Below are positions 28,699 to 36,171 of a DNA stretch of 64,000 nt, piece by piece. The DNA comes from Pseudoxanthomonas sp. X-1 (GTDB taxonomy: Bacteria; Pseudomonadota; Gammaproteobacteria; Xanthomonadales; Xanthomonadaceae). Made by a program: the position numbers and the translations under genes. Below the pieces are notes generated by a model. The model was not told where the DNA came from. It made no database searches and worked only from the letters and a program-made list of their open reading frames with translations. Location of the stretch: contig NZ_CP083376.1 in the NCBI RefSeq assembly GCF_020042665.1, forward strand, positions 2,826,001 to 2,890,000. The letters run 5' to 3'. The stretch's first letter is position 1. Every line of letters begins with the position of its first letter.

Positions 28699-30207
28699 AT
28701 GGATCCGATCCTGCTGGGCAAGGGCCTGACCGACGACATCCCCGTCCACCTGCTGCCGAAGTTCGGCAACCGCCATGGCCTGGTCGCCGGCGCCACCGGC
28801 ACCGGCAAGACCGTGACCCTGATGACCCTGGCCGAGGGCTTCTCGCGCCTGGGCGTGCCGGTGTTCATGGCCGACGTGAAGGGCGACGTAGCCGGGCTGG
28901 CCGTGGCCGGCGACGGCAACGAGAAGGTCACCGCCCGCGCCGCGCAGATCGGCGTGCCCGGCTACGCGCCGGCGGCCTCGCCGACCATCTTCTGGGACCT
29001 GTACGGCAAGCTTGGGCATCCGGTGCGCACCACGGTGAGCGAGATGGGCCCGACCCTGCTCGGCCGCATCCTGGAGCTCAACGACACCCAGTCCGGCGTG
29101 CTGGACATCGTGTTCAAGCTGGCCGACGACCGCGGCCTGCTGCTGCTCGACCTGCCGGACCTGCGCGCCCTGCTCAACCTGGTGGTCGAGGAGCGCAGCG
29201 CGGTCTCCACCCAGTACGGCCTGGTCAGCGCGACCTCGGTTGCGGCGATCCAGCGCGCCCTGCTGCGCCTGGAACAGGACGGCGGCGCCGGCTTCTTCGG
29301 CGAGCCGGCGCTGGAACTGTCCGACCTGATGCGCGTGAGCCCCGATGGCCGCGGCGTGATCGGCATCCTGGCCGCGGACCAGCTGGTGCTCAAGCCGCGG
29401 CTGTACTCGTCCTTCCTGCTGTGGCTGCTGAGCGAACTGTTCGAGACCCTGCCCGAGGTGGGCGACCTGGACAAGCCGAAACTGGTGTTCGTGTTCGACG
29501 AAGCGCACCTTTTGTTCGACGATGCCCCGCCGGCGCTGCAGCAGCGCATCGAACAGGTGGTCCGGCTGATCCGCTCCAAGGGCGTGGGGGTGTACTTCTG
29601 CTCGCAGTTCCCCGACGACGTGCCCGACAACATCCTGGGCCAGCTGGGCAACCGCGTGCAGCACGCGCTGCGCGCCTTCACCCCGCGCGACCAGAAGGCG
29701 GTCAAGACCGCGGCCGAGACCTTCGTGCCCAATCCGAAGCTGGACGTGGCGCGCACCCTGTCTTCGCTGGGGACCGGCGAGGCCCTGGTGTCCACGCTGC
29801 AGGACAAGGGCGTGCCGATGCCCGTCCAGCAGACGATGATCGCCCCACCGCGCTGCCGCATGGGCGCCATCACCGACGCCGAGCGCGGCCAGGTGCGCGC
29901 CGGCAGCCCGGTCGGCATCAAGTACGACACCGCGGTGAACCGCGAGTCCGCCGCCGAGCTGCTGCTCAAGCGCGCGCAGACCGCGGCCGAACAGGCCCAG
30001 GCGCCGCCGGTGGGCAAGGCCGGCGCCAAGGACGAGGACGGCGGCGGCTTCGGCCAGATGGCCAAGGACATCCTGTTCGGCACCGGCCGGCGCCAGGGCG
30101 TGGTCGAGGCCATGGCCAAGCAGACCGCGCGCACGGTGGGCAACCAGGTCGGCCGGCAGATCCTGCGCGGCGTGCTGGGCGGCCTGTTCGGCGGCCGCAG
30201 GCGCTGA
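28699..30207 (+). CDS. HerA-like ATPase, DUF853 (YjgR) family
   Basis: This is a 502-residue P-loop ATPase of the HerA/FtsK superfamily. Walker A is GATGTGKT (31-38) and Walker B is KLVFVFDEAHLLF (about 260-272). Near the C-terminus GGGFGQMAKDILFGTGRR and RTVGNQVGRQILRGVLGGLFGG match the DUF853 signature of E. coli YjgR. There is no signal peptide. Its cellular role is not established; a DNA- or protein-translocating activity is inferred from the fold. The start at 28699 is preceded by GAGAA. It is divergent from mltD. Confidence 0.85.
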   Translation: MDPILLGKGLTDDIPVHLLPKFGNRHGLVAGATGTGKTVTLMTLAEGFSRLGVPVFMADVKGDVAGLAVAGDGNEKVTARAAQIGVPGYAPAASPTIFWDLYGKLGHPVRTTVSEMGPTLLGRILELNDTQSGVLDIVFKLADDRGLLLLDLPDLRALLNLVVEERSAVSTQYGLVSATSVAAIQRALLRLEQDGGAGFFGEPALELSDLMRVSPDGRGVIGILAADQLVLKPRLYSSFLLWLLSELFETLPEVGDLDKPKLVFVFDEAHLLFDDAPPALQQRIEQVVRLIRSKGVGVYFCSQFPDDVPDNILGQLGNRVQHALRAFTPRDQKAVKTAAETFVPNPKLDVARTLSSLGTGEALVSTLQDKGVPMPVQQTMIAPPRCRMGAITDAERGQVRAGSPVGIKYDTAVNRESAAELLLKRAQTAAEQAQAPPVGKAGAKDEDGGGFGQMAKDILFGTGRRQGVVEAMAKQTARTVGNQVGRQILRGVLGGLFGGRRR

Positions 30208-30301
30208 ACGCGCCCGGTCGCGCGCTTCAACTCGCCGGCGCTTTTTGCCAAGCTCGCCTCCGCGCGGGCCCCGCCCGTCCCATCCGATTCCAGGAACTGC
30301 C

Positions 30302-30733
30302 ATGACCCGATCGCGCCTGCTGTGCTGTGCCCTCCTCGCCGTGGGGCTCGCCGCCTGCAAGCCCGCGCAGACGCCGCCGGCCACCACGCCCGCGCCGGAG
30401 GCCACGCCGCCGGCGCAGACAACGGCACCGGCCACCAGCGACGCGGCCGAGATCAGCGACAGGCAGGGCGTGGTGATCGATGCCCATGCGCTGGCCGGCG
30501 AGTTCGAGGGCAACGCCTCGACGCTGTCGATCGAAGCCAATGGCGACTACCGGCAGACGCTCAAGGCGGGCGGCACCGAGCTCACCAGCAGCGGCACCTG
30601 GTCGGCGGCCGGCACCGGCGTGATGCTGCTGACCCCGACCGACAAGGCGGCCCAGGCGGTGCGCTTCGATGTGATCAGCGCCGACGAACTGCGCAGCCAG
30701 GACGGCGCCTATGTGTTCAAGCGCGCGCACTGA
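30302..30733 (+). CDS. Small lipoprotein
   Basis: This 143-residue protein has a lipoprotein signal: MTRSRLLCCALLAVGLAAC, with the lipobox LAAC at about residue 19. A proline/alanine/threonine-rich tether of about 35 residues follows, then a compact domain of about 80 residues with ASTLSIEANGDYRQTLKAGG and SSGTWSAAGTGVMLLTPT, patterned like beta strands. Mature residues D/R at +2 give no clear sorting signal. It is not recognised as any named family. It lies between the HerA-like gene and greB. Confidence 0.75.
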   Translation: MTRSRLLCCALLAVGLAACKPAQTPPATTPAPEATPPAQTTAPATSDAAEISDRQGVVIDAHALAGEFEGNASTLSIEANGDYRQTLKAGGTELTSSGTWSAAGTGVMLLTPTDKAAQAVRFDVISADELRSQDGAYVFKRAH

Positions 30734-30784
30734 AGGCATGAGCGGCGCGCAGGCGCCGCGCCGCACGATGACCGTACCGTCCGC

Positions 30785-31291
30785 ATGAGCCGCTGGCGCC
30801 CGCCCGCCGAGAAGAGCACCGCCCTGATCACGCCCGAAGGCCATGCGCGCCTGAAGGCCGAGCTGGACGAGCTGTGGCGCGTGCGCCGGCCCGAGGTGGT
30901 CAAGGCGCTGGCCGCGGCCGCCGCCGAGGGCGACCGCTCGGAGAATGCCGAGTACACCTATCGCAAGAAGCAGCTGGGCGAGATCGACCGGCGCGTGCGC
31001 TATCTGAGCAAGCGGCTGGAAGCGCTGCGCGTGGTCGACACCCGGCCCAGCGATCCGCAGGCGGTGTTCTTCGGCGCGCGCATCGAGGTCGAGCATGTGC
31101 TCACCGGCGAAACCGCGCGCTACCGCATCGTCGGCCCGGACGAGACCGATGCGGCGCTGGGCCATATCAGCATCGATTCGCCGCTGGCGCGCGCGATGCT
31201 CAAGAAGCGCCTGGAAGACGAGTTCGAGGCGCAGCTGCCCGGCGGCATGCAGCGCTATGTGATCGTGGATGTGGATTACGGCGCAGGCTGA
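30785..31291 (+). CDS. greB: Transcription elongation factor GreB
   Basis: This 168-residue factor enters the RNA polymerase secondary channel and stimulates cleavage of backtracked transcripts. The N-terminal coiled coil carries the tip acidic residues in [25 protein letters not shown]. The C-terminal FKBP-like domain has [10 protein letters not shown] and [16 protein letters not shown]. GreB-specific features are its length and the YRKKQL motif. It is convergent with rimO across 14 bases. Confidence 0.92.
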   Translation: MSRWRPPAEKSTALITPEGHARLKAELDELWRVRRPEVVKALAAAAAEGDRSENAEYTYRKKQLGEIDRRVRYLSKRLEALRVVDTRPSDPQAVFFGARIEVEHVLTGETARYRIVGPDETDAALGHISIDSPLARAMLKKRLEDEFEAQLPGGMQRYVIVDVDYGAG

Positions 31292-31305
31292 AGCTTTGCC
31301 GCCGA

Positions 31306-32679
31306 TCAGGACAGGACCGGCAGCTCGCGACGCAGCACTTCGGCGAACAGGTCGTGCTCGTCGCTGTCCACGATGGTCACATCGACGAACTGGCCGGGCT
31401 TGAGGCCGGCCTGCTTGCCATCCTGGATATGCACCAGGCCGTCGATCTCCGGCGCGTCGGCGGCCGAGCGCGCCACCGCGATGCCGTCCTCGATCAGGTC
31501 GACCAGGCAGCGCTGCACGCTGCCGATCTTGGCCTCCAGCTTCTCGGCCGAGATCTCCGCCTGGACGTCCATGAAGCGGGCCAGGCGCTCCTGCTTGACC
31601 TCTTCGGGTACCGGATCGGGCAGCGCATTGGCACCGGCACCGTCCACCGGCGAATAGGCGAACGCGCCGACGCGGTCCAGCCGCACCTCGCGCAGGAAGT
31701 CCAGCAGGTCCTCGAACTCGGCCTGCGTCTCGCCGGGGAAGCCGACGATGAAGGTGCTGCGCAGAGTGATGTCCGGGCACAGCTCGCGCCAGCGGGCGAT
31801 GCGCTCGCGGGTCTTGTCGATCGCGCCGGGGCGCTTCATCAGCTTGAGGATGCGCGGGCTGGCGTGCTGCAGCGGGATGTCCAGGTACGGCAGCACCTTG
31901 CCCTGCGCCATCAGCGGGATGATCTCGTCCACGTGCGGATACGGATAGACGTAGTGCAGGCGGCTCCAGGCGTCCAGCTCGCCCAAGCCCTCGCACAGGG
32001 CCTTCATCCGGGTCTGGTACTCGCGGCCCTGCCAGGTGCGCGCGGCGTATTTCAGGTCCACGCCGTAGGCGCTGGTGTCCTGCGAGACCACCAGCAGTTC
32101 CTTGACCCCGCCCTTGACCAGCTTTTCGGCCTCGCGCAGCACCTCGTCCACCGGACGCGACACCAGATCGCCGCGCATCGAGGGAATGATGCAGAAGCTG
32201 CAGCGGTGGTTGCAGCCCTCGGAGATCTTCAGGTAGGCGTAGTGCTTGGGCGTGAGCTTGACCCCGGCGGCGAAGTCCTCGCCGGTCAGGCGCGGGGCCG
32301 GGATCAGGTCGAGATAAGGATTGTGCTGCGGCGGCACGGCGGTGTGCACCGCCGACATCACGCTGCCGTAGTCGGCCGGGCCGCTGATCGACAGCACGCC
32401 GGGGTGCGCCTCGCGGATCATGTCCGCGCGCTTGCCCAGGCAGCCGGTGACGATGACCTTGCCGTTCTCGGCCATGGCCTCGCCGATGGCCTCCAGCGAC
32501 TCGGTCACGGCCGCGTCGATGAAGCCGCAGGTGTTGACCACCACCACGTCGGCATCGTCGTAGCTGCCGGACAGCTGGTAGCCCTCCACGCGCAGCTGGG
32601 TGAGGATGCGTTCGGAATCGACGAGGGCTTTCGGGCAGCCGAGGCTGACGAAGCCGACCTTGGGGGCGGCAGCTGGCAT
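31306..32679 (-). CDS. rimO: Ribosomal protein S12 methylthiotransferase RimO
   Basis: This 457-residue radical-SAM enzyme adds a methylthio group to Asp88 of S12. The N-terminal UPF0004 domain binds one 4Fe-4S cluster through C15, C51 and C80. The radical-SAM cluster ligands are C156, C160 and C163 (GCNHRCSFC). A C-terminal TRAM domain follows. The phrase [20 protein letters not shown] and the length favour RimO over MiaB. An ATG at 32679 gives the family N-terminus. Confidence 0.93.
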   Translation of the reverse strand: MPAAAPKVGFVSLGCPKALVDSERILTQLRVEGYQLSGSYDDADVVVVNTCGFIDAAVTESLEAIGEAMAENGKVIVTGCLGKRADMIREAHPGVLSISGPADYGSVMSAVHTAVPPQHNPYLDLIPAPRLTGEDFAAGVKLTPKHYAYLKISEGCNHRCSFCIIPSMRGDLVSRPVDEVLREAEKLVKGGVKELLVVSQDTSAYGVDLKYAARTWQGREYQTRMKALCEGLGELDAWSRLHYVYPYPHVDEIIPLMAQGKVLPYLDIPLQHASPRILKLMKRPGAIDKTRERIARWRELCPDITLRSTFIVGFPGETQAEFEDLLDFLREVRLDRVGAFAYSPVDGAGANALPDPVPEEVKQERLARFMDVQAEISAEKLEAKIGSVQRCLVDLIEDGIAVARSAADAPEIDGLVHIQDGKQAGLKPGQFVDVTIVDSDEHDLFAEVLRRELPVLS

Positions 32680-32846
32680 GGGCGACACAGGGATGAGCGG
32701 CCGGCGATTATACGCCGCGCGCCGCTCCGAACCGCCGGGCCGTCGTAACCCCAACCGGGCAACGGTGCGGACCGGCCGGCTTGCGAGTCCTGAACGCGCC
32801 AGCGCCTAGACTGGACGCCCCACATCGCAAGACAGGAGTTCCCGCC

Positions 32847-33518
32847 ATGGGCCAATGGATCACGCTTTCCACCTCCAAGGGGCCGGTCGCGGCCTGGCAG
32901 GCCGAGCCCACCGGCAGCGCGCGCGGCAGCGTGATCGTGATCCAGGAAATCTTCGGCGTGAACGAGCACATCCGCGGCGTGGCCGAGCAGTACGCCGCGC
33001 AGGGCTACCTGGCGATCGCGCCGGCGTTCTTCGACCTGGTCGAGCCCGGCCTGGAGCTGCCCTACGGCCCGGAGGGCGCCAAGCGCGGCCTGGAGCTGGT
33101 CGGCGCCATCGGCCTGGATGCGGCCGTGGACGTGGTGGAGATCGCCGCCCAGGCCGCGCGGACCGCCGCCGCCCACGAGAAGGTCGCCACGGTCGGCTAC
33201 TGCTGGGGCGGCACCGTCGCCCTGCTCTCCGCCCAGCGCCTCGGCCTGCCGAGCGTGAGCTACTACGGCGGGCGCAACGCGCAGTTCCTGGACCAGCCGC
33301 TCAAGGCGCCGGTGCAGTTCCACTTCGGCGAGCGCGACAAGCACATCACCGCCGACGCCGTCGAAGCCCAGCGCCAGGCCTGGCCGGACATGGACGTGTT
33401 CACCTACCCGGCCGACCACGGCTTCAACCGCGAGGCCAGCCCGGCGGTCTACGATGAGGCCAGCGCCAAGCTGGCCTTCGGCCGCGCCGTAGCCTTCCTG
33501 CAGGAAAACATCGGTTGA
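32847..33518 (+). CDS. Dienelactone hydrolase family protein
   Basis: This is a 223-residue cytoplasmic alpha/beta hydrolase. The nucleophile is C119 in GYCWGGT, as in carboxymethylenebutenolidase, with the aspartate/histidine partners likely in FGERDKHI and YPADHGFN. AGGAG lies eight bases before the ATG. The stop overlaps the next gene's TTG start. No aromatic-degradation cluster surrounds it, so a housekeeping detoxification role is as likely as dienelactone hydrolysis. Confidence 0.88.
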   Translation: MGQWITLSTSKGPVAAWQAEPTGSARGSVIVIQEIFGVNEHIRGVAEQYAAQGYLAIAPAFFDLVEPGLELPYGPEGAKRGLELVGAIGLDAAVDVVEIAAQAARTAAAHEKVATVGYCWGGTVALLSAQRLGLPSVSYYGGRNAQFLDQPLKAPVQFHFGERDKHITADAVEAQRQAWPDMDVFTYPADHGFNREASPAVYDEASAKLAFGRAVAFLQENIG

Positions 33519-33931
33519 GCGCGGCACCGGACTTCCAGCTCGATCCGCGCCTGGAGGCCGACAGCGCCTTCATCGCCGACGGCCCGCTCTCGCAGGTGCG
33601 GCTCATGGACGACACGCGCTTTGCCTGGCTGCTGCTGGTGCCGCGCGTCCCGCAGGCCGGCGAGTGGATCGAGCTGGACGGCGGCCAGCAGCGCCTGCTG
33701 CTGGCCGAGGTCAACCGCGTCGGCGCCCGCGTGCGCGCCGAACCGGGCGTGACCAAGCTCAACATCGGCGCACTGGGCAACATCGTGCGCCAGCTGCACG
33801 TGCACCTGGTCGGCCGCCACGAAGGCGATGCCGCCTGGCCCGGCCCGGTCTGGGGCAGCGGCCCGGCGCAGCGCCATGCACCCGACGCCCTGCAGGCCCG
33901 CATCGCATACTGGCGCACGCTGCTGGGCTGA
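33515..33931 (+). CDS. HIT-family hydrolase
   Basis: This 138-residue protein has a histidine-triad motif in degenerate form, RQLHVHLVGRHEGDAAWPGPVW (H95, H97, H102). This is typical of a proteobacterial HIT branch with a following WPGPVWG. The start is TTG, overlapping the dienelactone-hydrolase stop (TTGA), with AGGAA upstream. HIT proteins hydrolyse nucleotide phosphoramidates or dinucleotides; the substrate here is unknown. Confidence 0.8.
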   Translation: MSAAPDFQLDPRLEADSAFIADGPLSQVRLMDDTRFAWLLLVPRVPQAGEWIELDGGQQRLLLAEVNRVGARVRAEPGVTKLNIGALGNIVRQLHVHLVGRHEGDAAWPGPVWGSGPAQRHAPDALQARIAYWRTLLG

Positions 33932-34048
33932 TGGCCCGTGCCACGCGTGCACCGCATGCCTTCCGGCACTGCGGAAGTTGACTTGTGGCACCTGATCCGG
34001 CGCGGCCACGGGCGCACGATGGCCTCACCCACCGAATGGATGCCTGCC

Positions 34049-34243
34049 ATGCGCCACCTGATCCCCGCCCTGGTCCTGATCGTGCTGGGCACGCTGTTCC
34101 TGCTGGACAACCTGGGCTTCTCACACTTCGACGTCGGCCAGCTCATCGCCACCTGGTGGCCGCTGCTGCTGATCCTGGGCGGCATCAACCTGCTGCTGCG
34201 CCGCGCCAGCGGCCAGCAGGCGCGCTGCCGCGACGCTTCCTGA
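34049..34243 (+). CDS. Small two-helix membrane protein (DUF5668-like)
   Basis: This 64-residue protein has helix one MRHLIPALVLIVLGTLFLL, a short DNLGFSHFDVGQL loop, helix two ATWWPLLLILGGINLLL and a basic tail. The helix-DNLG-helix-WWPLLLI-G pattern matches the LiaI/LiaF-like transmembrane module DUF5668. An upstream in-frame ATG would add three residues. It is too small to assign a function. Confidence 0.65.
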   Translation: MRHLIPALVLIVLGTLFLLDNLGFSHFDVGQLIATWWPLLLILGGINLLLRRASGQQARCRDAS

Positions 34244-34275
34244 CGCCACTTCGCCGGAGCGCCTGGGCGTGACGC

Positions 34276-34404
34276 GCGAGGCAGTCCGACGGCCAGCGCC
34301 AGGGCAGGACGCCCTGATCGAGGGAAAAGCGGACGCCGCCCACCGGACCGCTCCCCTGCCGAAGCCGGAGCGTGGGCGCAGCCCCCCCTTGGCGGCGAGA
34401 AGAT
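34276..34404 (+). repeat. Dispersed intergenic repeat, copy A
   Basis: Bases 34301-34366 align without gaps to 45283-45348, with 57 of 66 identical by hand count. The shared words include AGGGCAGGA, GCCCTGA, AAGCGGAC and GAAGCC. Weaker similarity extends both ways (GCGAGGCA at 34276; a GC-rich AGCCCC tail to about 34404). AGGGC-AGGAC-GCCCT forms a small dyad at its core. It is non-coding and in the same orientation as copy B upstream of metG. Confidence 0.75.
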
Positions 34405-34406
34405 CC

Positions 34407-34433
34407 AAAAAAAGCCGCACCCGGGTGCGGCTT
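34407..34433 (-). terminator. Rho-independent terminator of dcd
   Basis: Read on the minus strand, GCCGCAC-CCGG-GTGCGGC forms a strong stem (34414-34431), followed by seven Ts (34413-34407). It lies about 45 bases past the dcd stop, at the end of the apbC/dcd stretch. Confidence 0.85.
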
Positions 34434-34478
34434 CTCGTCGTGCCCTGATGACGGCCGGACAATGCCGGCCCACCGGCC

Positions 34479-35054
34479 TCAGGTGCGCGGCAGGGTCACA
34501 CCGGTCTGCCCCTGGTACTTGCCGCCGCGGTCGCGATACGAGGTCTCGCACACATCGTCCGCATCGGCCTGGAAGAACAGCATCTGCGCCACGCCCTCAT
34601 TGGCGTAGATGCGCGCCGGCAGCGGCGTGGTGTTGGAGAACTCCAGCGTCACGTGGCCTTCCCACTCCGGCTCCAGCGGGGTCACGTTGACGATGATGCC
34701 GCAGCGCGCATACGTGCTCTTGCCCAGGCACACCACCAGCGTGTCGCGCGGGATGCGGAAGTACTCGACCGTGCGCGCCAGCGCGAAGCTGTTGGGCGGG
34801 ATGATGCACACGTCCGATTCGATGTCCACGAAGCTGCCGCTGTCGAAGTGCTTCGGGTCGACGATGGTCGAGTTGATGTTGGTGAACACCTTGAACTCGC
34901 GCGAACAGCGCACGTCGTAGCCATAGCTGGAGGTGCCGTAGCTGACGATGCGATGGCCGCCGGCATCCTGCTTGACCTGGCCCGGCTCGAACGGCTCGAT
35001 CATGCCGTGCTGCTCGGCCATGCGCTTGATCCAGCGGTCGGACTTGATGCTCAT
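34479..35054 (-). CDS. dcd: dCTP deaminase
   Basis: This 191-residue trimeric enzyme deaminates dCTP to dUTP for thymidylate supply. It shows [21 protein letters not shown], the phosphate-binding [10 protein letters not shown] and the catalytic glutamate region [13 protein letters not shown]. Upstream codons in frame belong to the opposite phase of apbC. The ATG at 35054 gives the family start. A T-tract hairpin follows the gene. Confidence 0.96.
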   Translation of the reverse strand: MSIKSDRWIKRMAEQHGMIEPFEPGQVKQDAGGHRIVSYGTSSYGYDVRCSREFKVFTNINSTIVDPKHFDSGSFVDIESDVCIIPPNSFALARTVEYFRIPRDTLVVCLGKSTYARCGIIVNVTPLEPEWEGHVTLEFSNTTPLPARIYANEGVAQMLFFQADADDVCETSYRDRGGKYQGQTGVTLPRT

Positions 35055-35118
35055 GCGGGGCGTGTTCCTGGAAGGCGGCGTGCGGGAGGCCGCATTGTAG
35101 GCCAGCGGCAGGACGCTT

Positions 35119-35958
35119 TCAGACCAGCGAGGAGGCGATGGACATGCTGGCGCGCGGACGCTGGTCCAGGGCCGCCACCAGCGCCTCGGCCACCTGACGG
35201 TAGGCCTGGGCCACCGGCGAATCCGGCGCCGCCGCCACCACCGGCGTGCCGGCGTCGCCCTGCTCGCGGATGCGCACGTCCAGCGGCAGCGAGCCCAGCA
35301 GCGGCACGTCGTAATGCGCCGCCATCGCCGCGCCGCCGCCCTGGCCGAACAGGTGCTCGACATGGCCGCACTGGCTGCACACGTGCTGGGCCATGTTCTC
35401 CACGATCCCGAGCACGGCGATCTCGACCTTCTCGAACATCTTCAAGGCCTTGCGCGCATCGAGCGTGGCGATGTCCTGCGGCGTGGTCACGATCACCGCG
35501 CCGGCGACCGGGATCTTCTGCGACAGCGTGAGCTGGATGTCGCCCGTGCCCGGCGGCAGGTCGACCAGCAGGTAATCCAGGTCGCCCCACAGCGTGTCGT
35601 TGAACAGCTGGGTCAGCGCCCCGGTGGCCATCGGCCCGCGCCAGACCATCGGCGTGTCGGCATCGATCAGCAGGCCGATGGACATCGCCTCCAGCCCGAA
35701 CGCGCGCATCGGCTCGATCGACTTGTTGTCCGGGCTCTCCGGCCGCCCCGACAGGCCCAGCATCGCCGGCACGCTCGGCCCATAGATGTCCGCGTCCAGC
35801 ACGCCCACCTTCGCCCCGCCCGCCGCGAGGGCCAGCGCCAGGTTCACCGCCGTGGTCGACTTGCCCACCCCGCCCTTGCCGGATGCCACGGCGATGACGT
35901 TGCGGACGCGGGGATGGGGCTGCAGGCCGCCCTGGGGCCGATGTGCGGGAATGGTCAT
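35119..35958 (-). CDS. apbC: Iron-sulfur cluster carrier ApbC/Mrp
   Basis: This 279-residue Mrp/NBP35-type P-loop ATPase carries 4Fe-4S clusters to apoproteins. The deviant Walker A is GKGGVGKST (about 27-35) and Walker B is [11 protein letters not shown]. The cluster cysteines are CSQC in QHVCSQCGH. The N-terminal MIP18/DUF59 domain found in longer homologues is absent. In many gammaproteobacteria this gene is divergent from metG; here about 9.5 kb separates them. Confidence 0.92.
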   Translation of the reverse strand: MTIPAHRPQGGLQPHPRVRNVIAVASGKGGVGKSTTAVNLALALAAGGAKVGVLDADIYGPSVPAMLGLSGRPESPDNKSIEPMRAFGLEAMSIGLLIDADTPMVWRGPMATGALTQLFNDTLWGDLDYLLVDLPPGTGDIQLTLSQKIPVAGAVIVTTPQDIATLDARKALKMFEKVEIAVLGIVENMAQHVCSQCGHVEHLFGQGGGAAMAAHYDVPLLGSLPLDVRIREQGDAGTPVVAAAPDSPVAQAYRQVAEALVAALDQRPRASMSIASSLV

Positions 35959-36015
35959 GCCGTCATTGTCGCCGAGAGCGTGACGCGGTCGAAAGCCAGG
36001 ACGCCGATGGCGAAA

Positions 36016-36028
36016 TATCGTCTCGATA
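36016..36028. promoter_or_regulatory. Palindrome 1 between apbC and the TonB receptor
   Basis: TATCG-TCT-CGATA is a perfect 5+3+5 dyad in the 213-base divergent region. With the second dyad at 36043-36060 it forms a pair whose centres are about 30 bases apart, close to three helical turns. Confidence 0.4.
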
Positions 36029-36042
36029 CCCGGCCAAATCCG

Positions 36043-36060
36043 CGAAACCTGATGGTTTCG
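36043..36060. promoter_or_regulatory. Palindrome 2 between apbC and the TonB receptor
   Basis: CGAAACC-TGAT-GGTTTCG is a perfect 7+4+7 dyad, 112 bases upstream of the chosen receptor start. It could be an operator for a repressor of the receptor, or a hairpin in its leader. No T-tract follows on either strand. Confidence 0.5.
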
Positions 36061-36171
36061 TCATCCCCCTCCCCGCGCCTGCAAGGTTAAGTTCCCGTTG
36101 AAAGGACCATCTTGCGCATGCACGACAAGGAACGTCGCGACCAACACCTGACTTACTGGGGAATTCTCACC

